From Gnetum montanum (lineage: Eukaryota > Streptophyta > Gnetopsida > Gnetales > Gnetaceae), in assembly GCA_015680685.1 (NCBI GenBank), contig MNCI01015670.1, positions 1,095,916-1,159,915 of the forward strand: a stretch of 64,000 nucleotides of DNA. The letters are read 5' to 3'. Below, piece by piece: positions 23,197 to 35,431 of this stretch. The position numbers and the translations under genes were made by a program. Every line of letters starts with the position of its first letter. Position 1 is the stretch's first letter. The notes below the pieces were generated by a model. That model did not search any database. It was not told the DNA's origin and saw only the letters and a list, made by a program, of their open reading frames with translations.

Positions 23197-24482
23197 CAAG
23201 TAGAATTAGTAAATATTTTTCCTTTTCTTTAATTTTACAATTTTTTTCTAGTTTTTCATTTCTAATTTATTTTTTTATCTTTTTGTGGGTAATCTCATTT
23301 ATGAATAAAACACTCATGTAACTAGTCGGTTAAGATGTTGTTCTATGTTATCAAGTCACAAGTGACTAATTATTTGGACAGTGAGCCCACAAAATCCACC
23401 CATCCATTCTATTAATAAGAGGTTCTACTCTGGGTACAATGATATTCTTGTTATCATTAAAACATAAAGTAATTTTATGCTCATTAGGCCCAGAGCAAAA
23501 AATGATGGACTAAGAGGGAATGGCTAGGGTGTGGCATCAAGGAAACTTGTGAATTCTCTTTGGTCACTTCTGTAGGTGCTATCATGCAGCCTAATCATAC
23601 TAAGATCCTTGTAGATCTAACAAAAAATGGAAGTAAGAGTAATAAAGGCACTCCCTAAATAAACTCCATGCTGTTCTGGGGGTTCCATTGGAAAGACATG
23701 CACCCATGCCTGAAGGTTGGCAGCTTCTCTGATTCACTATTGGAAAGAACAAAGTGCCAAAGTGTCTAAAAAAATATGTGCTGCAATGAAATTCCAAATC
23801 ACTTCTCCCTTGGACAAAACACCAAGTGATTGTATGCCTTACTATCATGATGCTCTTCTGGTTGTCCATCAATGGATAAAACAATGTGATGTCACTGATT
23901 GGAGGAATGGACTAGGTCTTGATTTTGGAGTGATAGGCTAATGAAACATTAATCATGCCTTACACTCAGGATTCATTGTGCCCTAGGTTAGTTACCTCAT
24001 GTCCCAATCTCTGCAATCCCTTCTATAGTTTGCCTCATCTCGCTGTTCATGTATTTATGACTCGTGTCTTGTGTGGCATTGAACTCATACATCATCATGG
24101 TGGTATCTACATGTGTGTGTTTTGTGGAATTTTTGTGGATCACATTTAACCCTTCTAGTGCCTATAGACATTTTAAGGTGTGGTTACACAAGGGCATTAT
24201 AGGTTGGAACCTACTTTGGGGAGGACCCACTTGTGTAACTTTTGTAATTTTCACTTTTTGAACATCACCACATAATTTTATACCCTCCAAGCATTGCATT
24301 GCTACAATAATCTTTCCCTCTATCATCATTCTAAATTTCAACGTTCCTATGCACCATAACATGTCCTTTTTTCTCATCCTATTCATGAATTTCATTGCTA
24401 GATTCTACTTCATTATACTTTTTGTGCCTTCCAGTCTCTTTAATGTTACCCTGGACCTTTCAAATTAACCTCAAATCCTTCA
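23197..24482 (+). other. Non-coding internal region of D, left part
   Basis: A T-rich tract (23,205-23,280) is followed by AT-rich DNA without a credible ORF, and the conserved non-coding block at 24,191-24,240. CTTCA at 24,478-24,482 is the duplicated target of element C. Confidence 0.6.
24191..24240 (+). promoter_or_regulatory. Conserved non-coding block (D copy)
   Basis: AGGGCATTATAGG and CCTACTTTGGGGAGGACCC match the E block at 5122-5170 and the H block at 61,926-61,975. Confidence 0.55.
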
Positions 24483-25794
24483 TGAAACACCACAAAATTT
24501 TGAGCTTAGTACTCCTTCGACAAGAATCAAGCTAAGTCATGATGCTCCCCACCATGACTGAAGCTTGAAGGCCTCACAGGCAGCTTCAAACGAAGTTGAA
24601 CCAAGCAAGAAATGGTTCCCCAGGACCCACAAAAGACTACGGCAACATCTGGAATCAAACCTGCCATTTTTAGCTCAAAATACTTGGTTTTACTAAGTAT
24701 GTAGCATGCACGCCCAGCATATACGCCCAGCGTGCGACTTTAAGGATTACCCAAAATAGGCACTCTAGAGCAAGATCGTCACAAGGCGTCAACTCTCAGA
24801 GACAGAGCAATTGTCACACGCCGAGCATGTACATCCTGTACGCTCGGTGTGCACCATTCAATGTGCAGCACAGCGTACATCAGTAGAAGACATCAACAGA
24901 GCCATGTCAAATCAAGTCTAATAATATCTGCAAGCAGCACTCTCATGACATCCGGGCCCAAATCTGAAGGCTGAATTGGATACTTCATGTTGCAACAATA
25001 GTTTGTAAAAATGAATTCTTTTGTTTTAGTTAAGTCTGTATACTGAATTCACATGCTAGAGTGTACACGCTGGCGTGTAGCAGCACATGTTGGCATGCAA
25101 CACACTGCACACTTGTAAAATTTCATTCCTTGCACCCAAGCAACGCAGCCATTTGTCACCCAATCCAAAATTCCAGCTCCCATGGCCAATCATCCCACCA
25201 CAGATCCGAATTTAATGCCCAAAATTGTATAAAAACCCTGATTTTTGACCAGATCAGGGTTCAAAAATTGGAGGAAATCTTGGCAAGAATCTGGTCAATC
25301 CACACTGGAAACATTCGCGACATCCACCCTATACACTGGACTTGGACCCTACATGCTAAGCATACAGCCTCTACGTTGTGCCTGCAGTCTAAACCAGCAT
25401 GCTATCACACCCCTACATTCATCGAGGCTCTTCATCTACCTTGTGTTATATCCACAACTACGTCTAGACTGGTGCATTGTAATTTTTATTATCCAATAGT
25501 ATTGCTGCATTTTCCGTCAAGATTTGTCAGAGTTTTCGTTCGCATTTATTTTATCTCTCGTTTACATTCGTGCACACTGATTTACATTTTTCATACTGTT
25601 TACGTATAACCCGGTATATCGCGTGTCAGCATATGTTCGGGGAAATCCTTGTGTGATCTACGTGCAGACCACTCAAGGTACTCTACCTTCGTTAGTTCCA
25701 GCTTGCCCTCAAGTGAAGGTAGGGTCTTCTGTGTCTGTCAATAAATCTCTCGGCATATATTTCATTCTAGCCACCGATGATTTCAGACAATACA
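24483..25794 (+). repeat. 5' LTR of element C
   Basis: It is 1312 bp, starts TGAAACACCACAAAATTTTG and ends TACA before the primer site. The U3 carries clustered ACGCCCAGCGT/GTGTACACGCTG-type motifs (24,700-24,870; 25,060-25,100) and a TATA box GTATAAAAAC at 25,227-25,236. The 182-codon reading at 25,061 is not supported as a gene. Confidence 0.93.
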
Positions 25795-25799
25795 GAAAT

Positions 25800-25816
25800 T
25801 GGCACTAGAAGCAGGG
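25800..25816 (+). promoter_or_regulatory. Primer binding site of element C
   Basis: TGGCACTAGAAGCAGGG lies five bases after the LTR and begins with the TGG expected to pair with a tRNA CCA end. I cannot assign the tRNA. Confidence 0.6.
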
Positions 25817-25930
25817 TCTAAAACTGTCTAAATCTAACTTGATCTCACACACTTGCTCCTTGTACTGCCGATCTACTATCGGGCACCCTCATACTCAGCA
25901 ATTTCGAACCTCCAAAATTAGTACCCTATT

Positions 25931-26110
25931 CTGCAATATTCTCAGCGTCTACACTCTGCAAACCCTCTCAGCTTCTACACACCACAATATTCTTAGCGTC
26001 TACATGCTGCAAACCCTCTCAGCGTCTACACGTTGCAATATTCTCAGCATCTACATGCTACAAACCCTCTCAGCGTCTTCATGCTGCAAACACTTCCAGC
26101 GTCTTCACGC
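25931..26110 (+). repeat. 51 bp tandem repeats in the leader of C
   Basis: Three copies of a 51 bp unit start at 25,943 and contain CAGCGTCTAC-TGCTGCAAACCCTCTCAGCGTCT-type sequence; decayed partial copies extend to about 26,420. The reading frame through them is shared by chance because 51 is a multiple of three. Confidence 0.8.
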
Positions 26111-26526
26111 TGTAAACATCTCACTCGCACTATACACCCTCCCAACATGCTGTAATCATCTAAACTTGTACGCTGTAGACTTAGTCTACACGCCGTCCTA
26201 TAAACTTGTACGCTATAGACTCTGTCTACACACTGCCTTGAAAACCTACAGGCTCGCCATTCTATTTGCATGCTGACAGTTGCAGCCTACACATTGTGAC
26301 CTCGATTTACGCGTTATGACCAGTTTCAGTATGCTGATCGCTGAAGTTTGTATGCTAGGACCTAGTCCACATGTTGTGCCAACAGCTCGCACGTTGTTAA
26401 CTGAGGTGTACGCTGATAAGCACACCCTTTCATACTTAGCCAAGTCCTTACCTATACGTCCTGATATTGCATCTTTTCCTTCGAGTTACATTTACAACCT
26501 TTTCAACATGAATACCGCCAACACCA

Positions 26527-28815
26527 ATGTCTCAACCAAGCTCCACAACGATGCCAATGCCCATTATGCAACCCATTGGGGCCCACGGTGAGGTTAATCC
26601 CCGCAGAGGACCCCGTCAATCCTTTCGAATACAGGGGAGGAATCCATCATTCAACGTTATCACACAGGAACAATATAATTTCATATGCGTAAAAATCCAA
26701 GCCAGCCTAACAGTAGATCAAACTAAAATGGAGGTCAAGAGACAATATGAACTGTTTCATAGGGGAGGACATGAGTTCATCCCTTCCCCATATGACATCA
26801 TCCCTCTCCCCGAGCACTACTCCAAACTTATCTCACAGCTCCTCCTGGCCAAGAATCAGTCTTTAGACTAATCTATGGCAAATCCTCAATTAGAAGAGGA
26901 GGATAAATTTGCCGCTCAGTCCGAACATGAAGATTCATACCATACCCTCAGCCCACAGACTTACGTGAACCCGTTGTTTCACCCATTCATGGAAGAAACT
27001 ACGTCCCTCCAGTCACTCAGAACCACTCAAGTACTTATGCCTCAACAAGAAGCTTCTACTCTCATTCCCACTCTCCCCACGACTGTTAACCAATTCGACA
27101 TACCCATCGTCACTGTCCCTCCAGTCACCATGTTACCCCCCCCCCCTCCCCCCCTCATGCAAATACAACCCCAACAACAACCTCCTCAAAATAATGTAGG
27201 AGTAACCTTCCCACCCCAAGTGATCAAGATGCCATATGTGATACCAGCTTCTACATCCGCACACTATATACCACGGATCCAAACTCAAGGAGCTCCCTTC
27301 ACCACTTCAACTCAACAATTTCAGGGTGTTCCTGGACAAAACGTGACCGGACAATGGGCTGGGACTGGTACACAAGCACATCAACCCCATAATTACAACA
27401 TACTGCCTCCTACAATTCCACCCATAAACATCCCTCAGGTACAGCAACAACAACTACAACAACCCTTTTCTTACAATATGCCACCCTTAGCAGCATCTAC
27501 CATGAATGTTCCACAAGCCCAACCTCCAATCACTCAACTTTCCTCTCTCCCACCTGCCATCCAACAATCTAACTTGTATACTACCCCACATAATCAATCT
27601 GCCATCTCACCTAGTGCCCAAGACTGGGCTAACGCTAAAAAACTCATGCAAGAGCTAATTGACAAGGTCAAGTGCCTCAAAACCACCACCGATGAAGAGC
27701 TTAAGATAGTGGATTTCTATCAAGATGACCCTATCACCTCTTCAGTTCTGTCTCTAACGTTACCTAAGGGTGTTTCCTTACCTACGATGACTAGATATAA
27801 TGGGGAGACAGATCCTGATGCCCATATCATAACGTTTAGATTAGAATGAGTGTTACTTCAGGCGTGGCCACATGCCATCATGCGGTTGTTCCCCATGTCC
27901 CTCATAGGAAGAGCGCTTGATTGGTATCAGGCTTTACCTCAAAACTCCGTATCTTCTTTGGAAGATCTACTACACCAGTTTGTCACTAGGTTCAAGTATA
28001 ACTTGAAGCCTGAAGCAACACTTGATAGCCTGATATAAGTCAAGCAAGAACCAGTTGAACCTGTTCAAAAATTTATTCAACAGTGGAGTGCTGTCCTCAA
28101 TGAACTACATGAACTGATCCTAAAGACTTATCTCCTCACTATTTTAAAGGGGGCCGTGAATGATTTCGTGAAGCCCAAGCTATACTACCTTAATGCACAC
28201 ATGCTTAGTCAAGCATTTGTACAAATAAAGAACATAGAAGAGGTAGCCCAAAACAGCCATGACCCCGCCTATTCGACCTTTAAAAACCAACACAATAAGA
28301 AAGACAAAGAAAAGGCTAAGGCAACAATAGTAGCAGTAGTGGAAACACAACAAACGAGTACGAGACAACAAGGTAAACTGCCTACTGCCCCTACTAACTA
28401 TGCTAGACCTCCTCCTGCTACTACACCCAAACCATCCACATCACAAAATCCTACACCAGGTCGTGCAAGAAACTTCAAGAGGAGAGACCCCTCTCAATAC
28501 ACACCACTACCCATGAAACCCTCACAATTATTTGACCAGCTCTTGAAGGCCAGGATAATGAAACATAAACAATTTTCCCCGGCAACAATCCAAAGACATG
28601 ATCGATTCTGTCAGTTGGTCGAGAACCCAAGCTTGGCAACGATCAACGAGCCTCTAGTTCCAAGAGGGTTTAGAATAGACCGCTTTTGTGATTATCATCA
28701 ACGCAATGGGCATGGCACTAATTATTGCTTCACCCTGAAACAAGATATCCAACAGATGATCGACGGAGGTGAGATTAGTTTTGATGAAGCCAACCTGGTT
28801 AAGCCACAAAACTAG
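26527..28815 (+). pseudogene. gag: gag of element C, intact frame with nonsense codons
   Basis: Frame 1 stays open from ATG 26,527 to 28,815 apart from stops at 26,869 (TAA), 27,847 (TGA) and 28,036 (TAA); there is no frameshift. The order is a basic N-terminus, a Pro/Gln-rich region with a poly-Pro run (27,138-27,156), a Retrotrans_gag domain (MTRYNGETDPDAHI, then FPMSLIGRALDWYQALP and FVTRFKYNL, 27,785-28,010) and a zinc-finger-like CDYHQRNGHGTNYC (28,687-28,728). The zinc finger type is that of Tat-lineage Gag proteins. Confidence 0.85.
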
Positions 28816-29499
28816 GCTATGGGCATATATAAGGACCCTCTAAATACTAAGGAGGCTTCATACATAATTAACACCATCTACCTAGACAATGAACAAGAAA
28901 CACCTAGAATTAACACCGTTTACTTAGATAATGAATAGCAAATACCTACAAGGCCCTTTGTAGTTCGTATTCCTCCTATTGCACAAATGCCCGCACCCCA
29001 ATCATCATACTCTCCATGTAATTCACCCACCCTGCAAATACCCTATGTCATCCGAATACCCCCTGCAGTGGTAGCCTCTACCATACCACCAAAACCATAT
29101 GTGGCGCGTGTACCTCCCACTGCTATAAACATGCAACCTCCTACCCGGCCCGCACCCTATGCAGTCCAAGTGCCACCTACAATCGCAACTACGGAGGAAC
29201 AACCATCAACTAGACCAACTCCGTATGTTGTTAGGATACCCAAACATCTTGATAACCACCAACCTTCCACCCTTCAAACACAAAATAAATCGACCCCATA
29301 TGTTGTTAGGGTGCCTAAGCAGCCTGACATTCAACCACCATCAACTGTCTAATCGCAACCTTAGCCTACTCCATATGTCATACGGGTTCCAAAGAAACCG
29401 GACATTCAGAAACCAAATGTTCCCCCATGTCACATGCAGGAACGCCTGGCAGATAGGCTCACATGAGAATGATTGGAGAAAGAACATTAACAGCTTACC
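28816..29499 (+). pseudogene. Repeat-rich Pro linker between Gag and protease of C
   Basis: Still in frame 1, this segment encodes about eight copies of PYVVRVP or close variants (PFVVRIP, PYVIRIP, PYVARVP, PYAVQVP, PYVIRVP) at intervals of roughly 15-30 residues, separated by Pro/Gln/Thr-rich spacers. Stops at 28,936, 29,350, 29,362 and several around 29,460-29,490 interrupt it. No domain of this type is known to me in Gag-Pol linkers. Confidence 0.7.
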
Positions 29500-30774
29500 T
29501 TGGGACCCCCTAAGCCTACTTCATTGAGTGCAATACCCATGGCATCACCTGCTAATGAACCAAACGCTAAGGAAGAACCATCGAGAATGAATGATACATC
29601 CAAATCAACAGTTATGGAAGAAAAAGCCAAACCAGCTACACATGAGATAAAAATGCTAGCCCCGATGGACCAAGTAACCATTAACAAACATACTCCTACC
29701 AGTAAAGATCTAGTAACAGCTCTAACACAGGTCACACAGGCACTTAAACAGAAAAATACCTCATTAAGCCTATATGACCTGATATTAACTTCTCAATCTC
29801 ATCATGAAGCACTGGTATGCATGTTAACATCGGTCCCAATAAGCAAGGACTTACCTCCAAATGAACCTTCAATTCATGCAGTAATGTATTTGCCTTAAGG
29901 ATCAACTTCTAAATCACTACGTTTCCACACTGACAACATCAAAACTGATCACAGAACTGGAGACGTCACCCACGCACCTATGTTCATAACAATACAAGTA
30001 GATCAATTCAAAATACATTGGATGCATGTAGATGACGGAGCTGCCACAAACGTAATACCCTACCCCATCATCGAACAATTAGGGCTCACGCAACTAATTA
30101 AACCAACTTCCACCACATGCTTAAAATCGTTTAGTCGATCACGCGTAGTTGTAAAAGGTACTATAAATTTGGACTTTATAGCAGGGGATCGATTCCCCAC
30201 ATCAACTAACTTCATTGTCATCGACGAAATGCCAGGATTTAATTTAATATTAGGAAGACCCTGGCTGGCCCAACTCAAAGCAGTCTCTTCCCCTATACAC
30301 CAAGAGATCCACCTACCTTATGAAGGTGGCGAAGTCATCATACATGGGGAGGCTGCTACACCTACCATTTCATCGCATACAGATACAAACCAAGGCTCGG
30401 AGGTTAAGTTTGAAGAGCCTAAATAGGATGACACAAACAAAAAACAAATTTGCATGCAACCAGTAAACAATGATTCATTAGACATAAATGAAACTTTACC
30501 CAACATAGAAACACCTAGACCTAGAACTGTACCTACACCGCCTAACATAGAAACTACAACAAACATCGAAACTATAGAACATACAGAAACACTAGAAGAG
30601 ACTAATATAGAGCATATCCCATCAGACGTCCCTTGGGCTGAATTATAGTTCAACGTAATCAGCGAAGGGGACGCTGAGTACAGAATCACATCTATTAATA
30701 TCACTCCTAACGTTAAATTCAGAAAAATCAAAAAAATTACTAAACCGTTAAACTACATGCTTCATCCGAAATGA
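29500..30774 (+). pseudogene. Aspartic protease region of element C
   Basis: Frame 1 continues. The active-site strand reads VDDGAATNVIPYPIIEQLGL (30,028-30,087) and the second conserved strand FNLILGRPWLAQLKA (30,238-30,282). The usual catalytic D-S/T-G appears as D-D-G-A, near the D-G-G variant seen in Tat elements. A spacer of Asn/Glu/Thr-rich sequence follows to about 30,774. Stops occur at 29,896, 30,424 and 30,646. Confidence 0.8.
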
Positions 30775-31010
30775 TGTTAAACTACCACATGTCCACAACA
30801 ACATAAAAATAGCCACGGTCAGAAATGGCTGGTTTATCAAGGAACTCACCAGTGTCATTTGGAACTTTTCTTATTTACATGGGGCCCGAAATGGCCTTAA
30901 ACTAGTGCATGGGGCCTGGAATGGCTTTAAACTAGAATATCAAGACTACGGTCTGTCATGACTTTAAACTGACACATATGTGTCCATGGCCTGAAATGGC
31001 CTTAAACTAG
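30755..31010 (+). repeat. Spaced TTAAACTA motif array (first) in C
   Basis: Units of the type GGCCTGAAATGGCCTTAAACTA recur about five times at 40-60 base spacing. Similar arrays lie at 38,985-39,060 and 42,655-42,985. Confidence 0.65.
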
Positions 31011-31517
31011 AGCATTTTTTATATTTCTTTTTTCTCAATTTAAGTTTACAGTTCATGTTACCCTGTTGTATTGTTACGTTATCAGCTGTAGTTTCTTCAT
31101 ATTCCCCTACCTCCATTCCTACTTCGTGCATTACATTTAAGCAACAAAATGAACAAAAACATTTTACATTGCTGCATCACGTTTACATTCAAGCCCAAAA
31201 TATTTTCACTTTAAATTTGCACTTACCAGTATGCAAATAAAATTCAAAGAAAAAATGAATAAATAGAAAATTTAATTAAAAATAGAAAAAAGTATAAATG
31301 TATCAACATCAAATTACAACTTAGCGCAATGTCCTCACACGATACATAGATCGCATGCATAATAATTTTAACAACAAACAAAATATATATACTCATATAC
31401 AAATAGACAATTACACTGGTTAACCGATCCCATTCATTAGTTCATATACAATCCAAACCAAAACATTTTGCTTGCAGCTCATATAAAACATGAGTGATCC
31501 TAAGACCAAATTCAAAG
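31011..31517. other. AT-rich non-coding stretch in C
   Basis: Nothing recognisable is present. It lies downstream of the antisense gene and would hold its 3' untranslated region and polyadenylation signals. Confidence 0.5.
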
Positions 31518-31619
31518 CTAAGCATCAGGGTTGGGAGGGGTGTCACCCTTAGACTCCCTGGCCCCATGAGTCCCTACTCCACTGGGACCACCCTTTTGAC
31601 CATCGCCATTGCCCTGACC

Positions 31620-31713
31620 CTACAAAAAGGTAAAAGAAAATGATTAATACAAAAAGAAAAGAGAAGAATTCCAAAAAGTAATAAAAAAAAATTCACAACT
31701 TTAAATTACTTAC
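31620..31713 (-). other. Intron of antisense gene (94 bp)
   Basis: The minus strand reads CTCTTTA|GTAAGTAATT ... CCTTTTTGTAG|GGTCAGG. Joining S-S-L to G-Q-G-N-G keeps the frame to a TAG at 31,520-31,518. Confidence 0.75.
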
Positions 31714-32432
31714 TAAAGAGGATCCTCCTAGACCAAATTCCAACCAACGAAGGATTTCTTCTTCAGAAACGCTTGCCCAGTCAGTCCCATCAAGGCCCAG
31801 ATCAAAGTTGGCTAAAGCCTTTCCTTTGTCCACCGCGGACCAAGTGGAACATTTCAGAGGAAACTCCCCCACAGAAACCTCCCTAGAAGCCATGGTGATT
31901 ACCCTCTTGGATGATTCCATCTCCACCACAGTATGCTTGGTGAATGCATCAAATGAAGAGAGCAGGCCTAAACCCTCAACAAACATCTCGAGCTGACGCT
32001 TCTCTATAGATACCTCTTTTAACAACTTTTTATAATGATACTTATGGGTCTTCTCATCTTGACCCCATTTTCATACCTTAGAAGCGAAAGCCTTCCAATC
32101 TTGATATTTGAGGTTCAGTAAATCTATTTGTGCTTTACGCTCTGCTAGCTCCTGAGTCAACGATACTTGGTGATTCAATAAATTCCAATACCTGTCATAA
32201 GTAAATTCAGAAGTTCGCCAAGAGCGATCTCCTATTAACCTTGCTGAGGCGAACTCATAGCGCGATTTGAGATCATCCCGCTCCGCTGACAGCTTGGAAA
32301 TCTCTTTTTCTCCCTCCTGAATCTGCACCCATAGCCTCTCGATAGAATTCCTACATGTCCAAAGAGACTTGGCGTTCTGCATAATGCACTCTGCCACTTC
32401 ATCATAAATTTGTTGAGGCACTTGCTCAATCT

Positions 32433-32594
32433 CTGGGGGGTAGCACAGGTAAACTATTAATACTAGTGTCCTCTGCTGAATCCCATTTCAGTTTAGCCCC
32501 TGCTCATATGAGGAGAACATACATTAGACATTGGACAGTAGCAATGGATGAAAAACAAAAACCAAAGGATACGAAACACTTAAGGTACGTGTAC
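32433..32594 (-). other. Intron of antisense gene (162 bp)
   Basis: Donor GGAATAG|GTACACG and acceptor GCTACCCCCCAG|AGATTGAG; the join reads P-G-I-E-I-E-Q-V in frame on both sides. Confidence 0.7.
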
Positions 32595-32798
32595 CTATTC
32601 CAGGGTGAGCTTGCTCGATACGATCAAACACTTCATCAATGACACCAATTATAAAATCCATTTTACTTGGCATTTCGATCCAAGTAAAGGGTTCATGTAT
32701 AGGAGATTGGTTAACTTCGGTGGTCGTTTCCGTGGAGGCCTTCATCATACGGACTTCCAAATAAATGTTAGGAAACGTCCTGGTCTCAACATTTTCGC

Positions 32799-32884
32799 CT
32801 GGCAATAGTAAAAGAACGAAATAAAAGTTTAGAATGTTGGAAAGCACAATTCAAAAGGAAAATGCCATAATGGGGAGAACATAC
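32799..32884 (-). other. Intron of antisense gene (86 bp)
   Basis: Donor GATTCCA|GTATGTTCTC and acceptor TTTTACTATTGCCAG|GCGAAAATG; the join reads D-S-S-E-N-V-E in frame. Confidence 0.75.
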
Positions 32885-33133
32885 TGGAATCTCTATCCTC
32901 CTCCGAATTTAGAGGATCACCAAGGTCTAGTCTCCCTCTGAAGAAACCATCGAACATCTCATCAACTCCATCCTGATCATCGATGTTACCCTTTTCTGTA
33001 GTATCGCCCTCTCGATCTTTCATTCCCACCGTCTCATCCCTTCTCGCCTCATCCTCCTCGTTTAAGTTCATTTAGGCCTCTTCCTCCTCGATGATTACTG
33101 CTAATCTCTCTTTTCTTACTCCAGAAGTCAACT

Positions 33134-33243
33134 CTAATGGCATTCATAGGTTCAACATCAGGCGTGGTATAAACCACCAAAAAATAAAGTAAAAATAATG
33201 GTGATGATGGAAAAACAAGGACAAATCAGTGAATCAAGCTTAC
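33134..33243 (-). other. Intron of antisense gene (110 bp)
   Basis: Donor TATGAG|GTAAGCTTG and acceptor AATGCCATTAG|AGTTGAC; the join completes a Glu codon and stays in frame. The acceptor has a weak pyrimidine tract next to AG but a long T-rich stretch further up. Confidence 0.6.
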
Positions 33244-34648
33244 CTCATACAGGCATCTTAAACTGTATATGTTTCACCCTTGGTTCATCTACGGTTAGAG
33301 TAACCTCTTTAGGACGTTCACGCTTCTGAACTTTCACCTTTCCTTTTCCGATCGTTTCCTAGATAATCTAATTGGCTCTCCTAGCAGTGTAGGGCACATT
33401 AATAGGTTCCAACCCTATGCTTTCATGCGTGTGAATTGACCGACCAGATGACCCCTCCATCGTGACAGAAATCAAATCGTCAATCCCCTTAGGAGCATCT
33501 TGAGATTCAGCCACCTCTAATAAGTGGCGAATCCACGGGCGAGATAGTTGGTGGCGATCCCTTAACACATACTTGTTATGCGTGCGAACAACCAGAAATT
33601 CAACCAGCTGGCACAAGTAACCAGCAAAGAATGCAAAAGTGAAATGAGATTGCACCTCAATGTTTGAACGCAACCTCACTATCTCCTCGTGGAACCCCAA
33701 AGCAAAAACTAGGCCCAGTTATAGCGTGCCCCAGTCTCTAAGATAGTGCACATGATGTGCACAGGTTCTACCCCAAAAATTTTCACTTGAGACAAAGACT
33801 TGGGAAACACCCGTGCCCTGGACAAAGGATATAACTCATTAACTTCTTCCACTTTTGATTTCCCCTGCATAGGAAACCCCTTAGAGCCCTTAAGGACACC
33901 CAACCAGTTCTCCAATTCACGAACCACATGGATTTCCCTTTGCATCCTATCCAAAATCACCTTAGTCCCAGCTGTTGGTACACCAAAGAAGTCCAAAAAG
34001 AACTCCTCCGATAGATGGAAAACCACTTTGACACCCTTGATGCTAGTGCTATAGTAGGTGATAGACTCGTCGAAATAATCAATGATTCCAATCATCTTCG
34101 TCACAGAAACATCAGGGCTTAGGGCAGTAAACAAATCCATGAGGCCGCATCACTCAAACGACTGATGATATGTGGCAGTGCCTTTGTACGTAACCATTGC
34201 TATGCATCACTAACTTCCCCAAATTTCATGGACAGAGTGCTCTCAGTCTGCCTGGTTGTGATAGTGGCTTCACCAGATGGGCGTCCATTGTATGCACAAG
34301 ATAACCCCAGGGAGTCAACATAACCAATGATGTAGCAAAACAAGCAAACTGGGGTGTCAAAAATACCATTACTTACCATCAGTCGATGTATTTAGATCGC
34401 TAGGAGCCAAATCGGCATCACGTGAGAAAACTAGCCCATTATGAGACTAATCCCCATGCAACCACCCCCTAGCCTCGCATTGTGCAACTGCCCTTGAGTA
34501 CCGTTTGTGGAAATGAATGATGTCACCCTTAGTCTGGGCCAACACGGCACCATGAAGAGTGGGGCCTGCCATGAAGGCCTCCAAGGCAGTACGAGATAAA
34601 GCGAGCCCATCATCGCCTATGCACACTCCTTCTTTATCAAACTGAGGC

Positions 34649-34727
34649 CTACAAAGAGACAATGATCAATATGTAAACCACTACTAAGCAACAAGGTAAA
34701 AAAAAATAGTAAATTGAACAACCTTAC
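34649..34727 (-). other. Intron of antisense gene (79 bp)
   Basis: Donor GTAGGAAG|GTAAGGTTG and acceptor TCTCTTTGTAG|GCCTCAG; both match plant consensus and the join reads V-G-R-P-Q-F-D-K in frame. Confidence 0.8.
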
Positions 34728-35283
34728 CTTCCTACTCAGTACACCATTCCAGGAGGGTTCTGGAACAAAGTATGTGCATGAGCAGCTAGGAACAAGGTGT
34801 TATTGATGTGGTAAGACCCATGTGACAATAAGTCCCACACACGCGATAATGGACGACTAGATCTGGGTCCCCCAGAGGGACCATCCTTAATTGTAAGTGG
34901 TCCCTTGTCAATGTCCACCACGAAAGCCATAACACCATTTGAAGACCCTGGTAACATGGTCTCGAGCATGCTCAATGCTAATTGTTCACTTAAATGTGAT
35001 CATATTACCACATTGAATTTGTCTAAGATGAAGGCAAGGAATTCATAGGCCCCTTCTCTAAACCATACCCCATTGCGATCAATTGTCATATTTGGAACTG
35101 GCTCATCAGAATCAATCAAACCAAACCACGTCAAAACTCCAACAAGCTCGACCACCAAGAGGAAAGGTTTGGGATCCCTACATGTATTCGAGAAACAGGG
35201 TGAATAAGCCACGTAAAAATAAGGTTCTACACTAGGGGGCCAACACTTAGAAAAAATTCCCAAGGTTCATGCTCGGCGTATAC

Positions 35284-35431
35284 ACGCTACAAAACTCAAC
35301 ATGCGAACCCTGCACGCTGCACGCTACAAAACTCAGCGTGCGAACCCTGCACGCTGCATGCTACAAAACTCAACGTGCGAACCCTGCAAGCTGTACGCTG
35401 CAAAACTCAGAATGCGAACCCTCCACGCTGC
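35284..35431. repeat. 37 bp tandem repeats in C
   Basis: Four copies of a 37 bp unit (ACGCTACAAAACTCA-CGTGCGAACCCTGCACGCTGC type) begin at 35,284, 35,321, 35,358 and 35,395. They lie in the proposed first intron of the antisense gene. Looser ACGCTG/TGCATGCT motifs continue to 36,060. Confidence 0.85.

Noticed and set aside
25061-25609. 182-codon open reading in the C 5' LTR
   Set aside because: It lies in U3-R-U5 of an LTR, spans the TATA box and is not kept as a long frame in the 3' LTR.
25839-26276. 145-codon reading with repeated LQTLSAST
   Set aside because: It is a product of the 51 bp tandem repeat, whose length is a multiple of three; it precedes gag in the untranslated leader.
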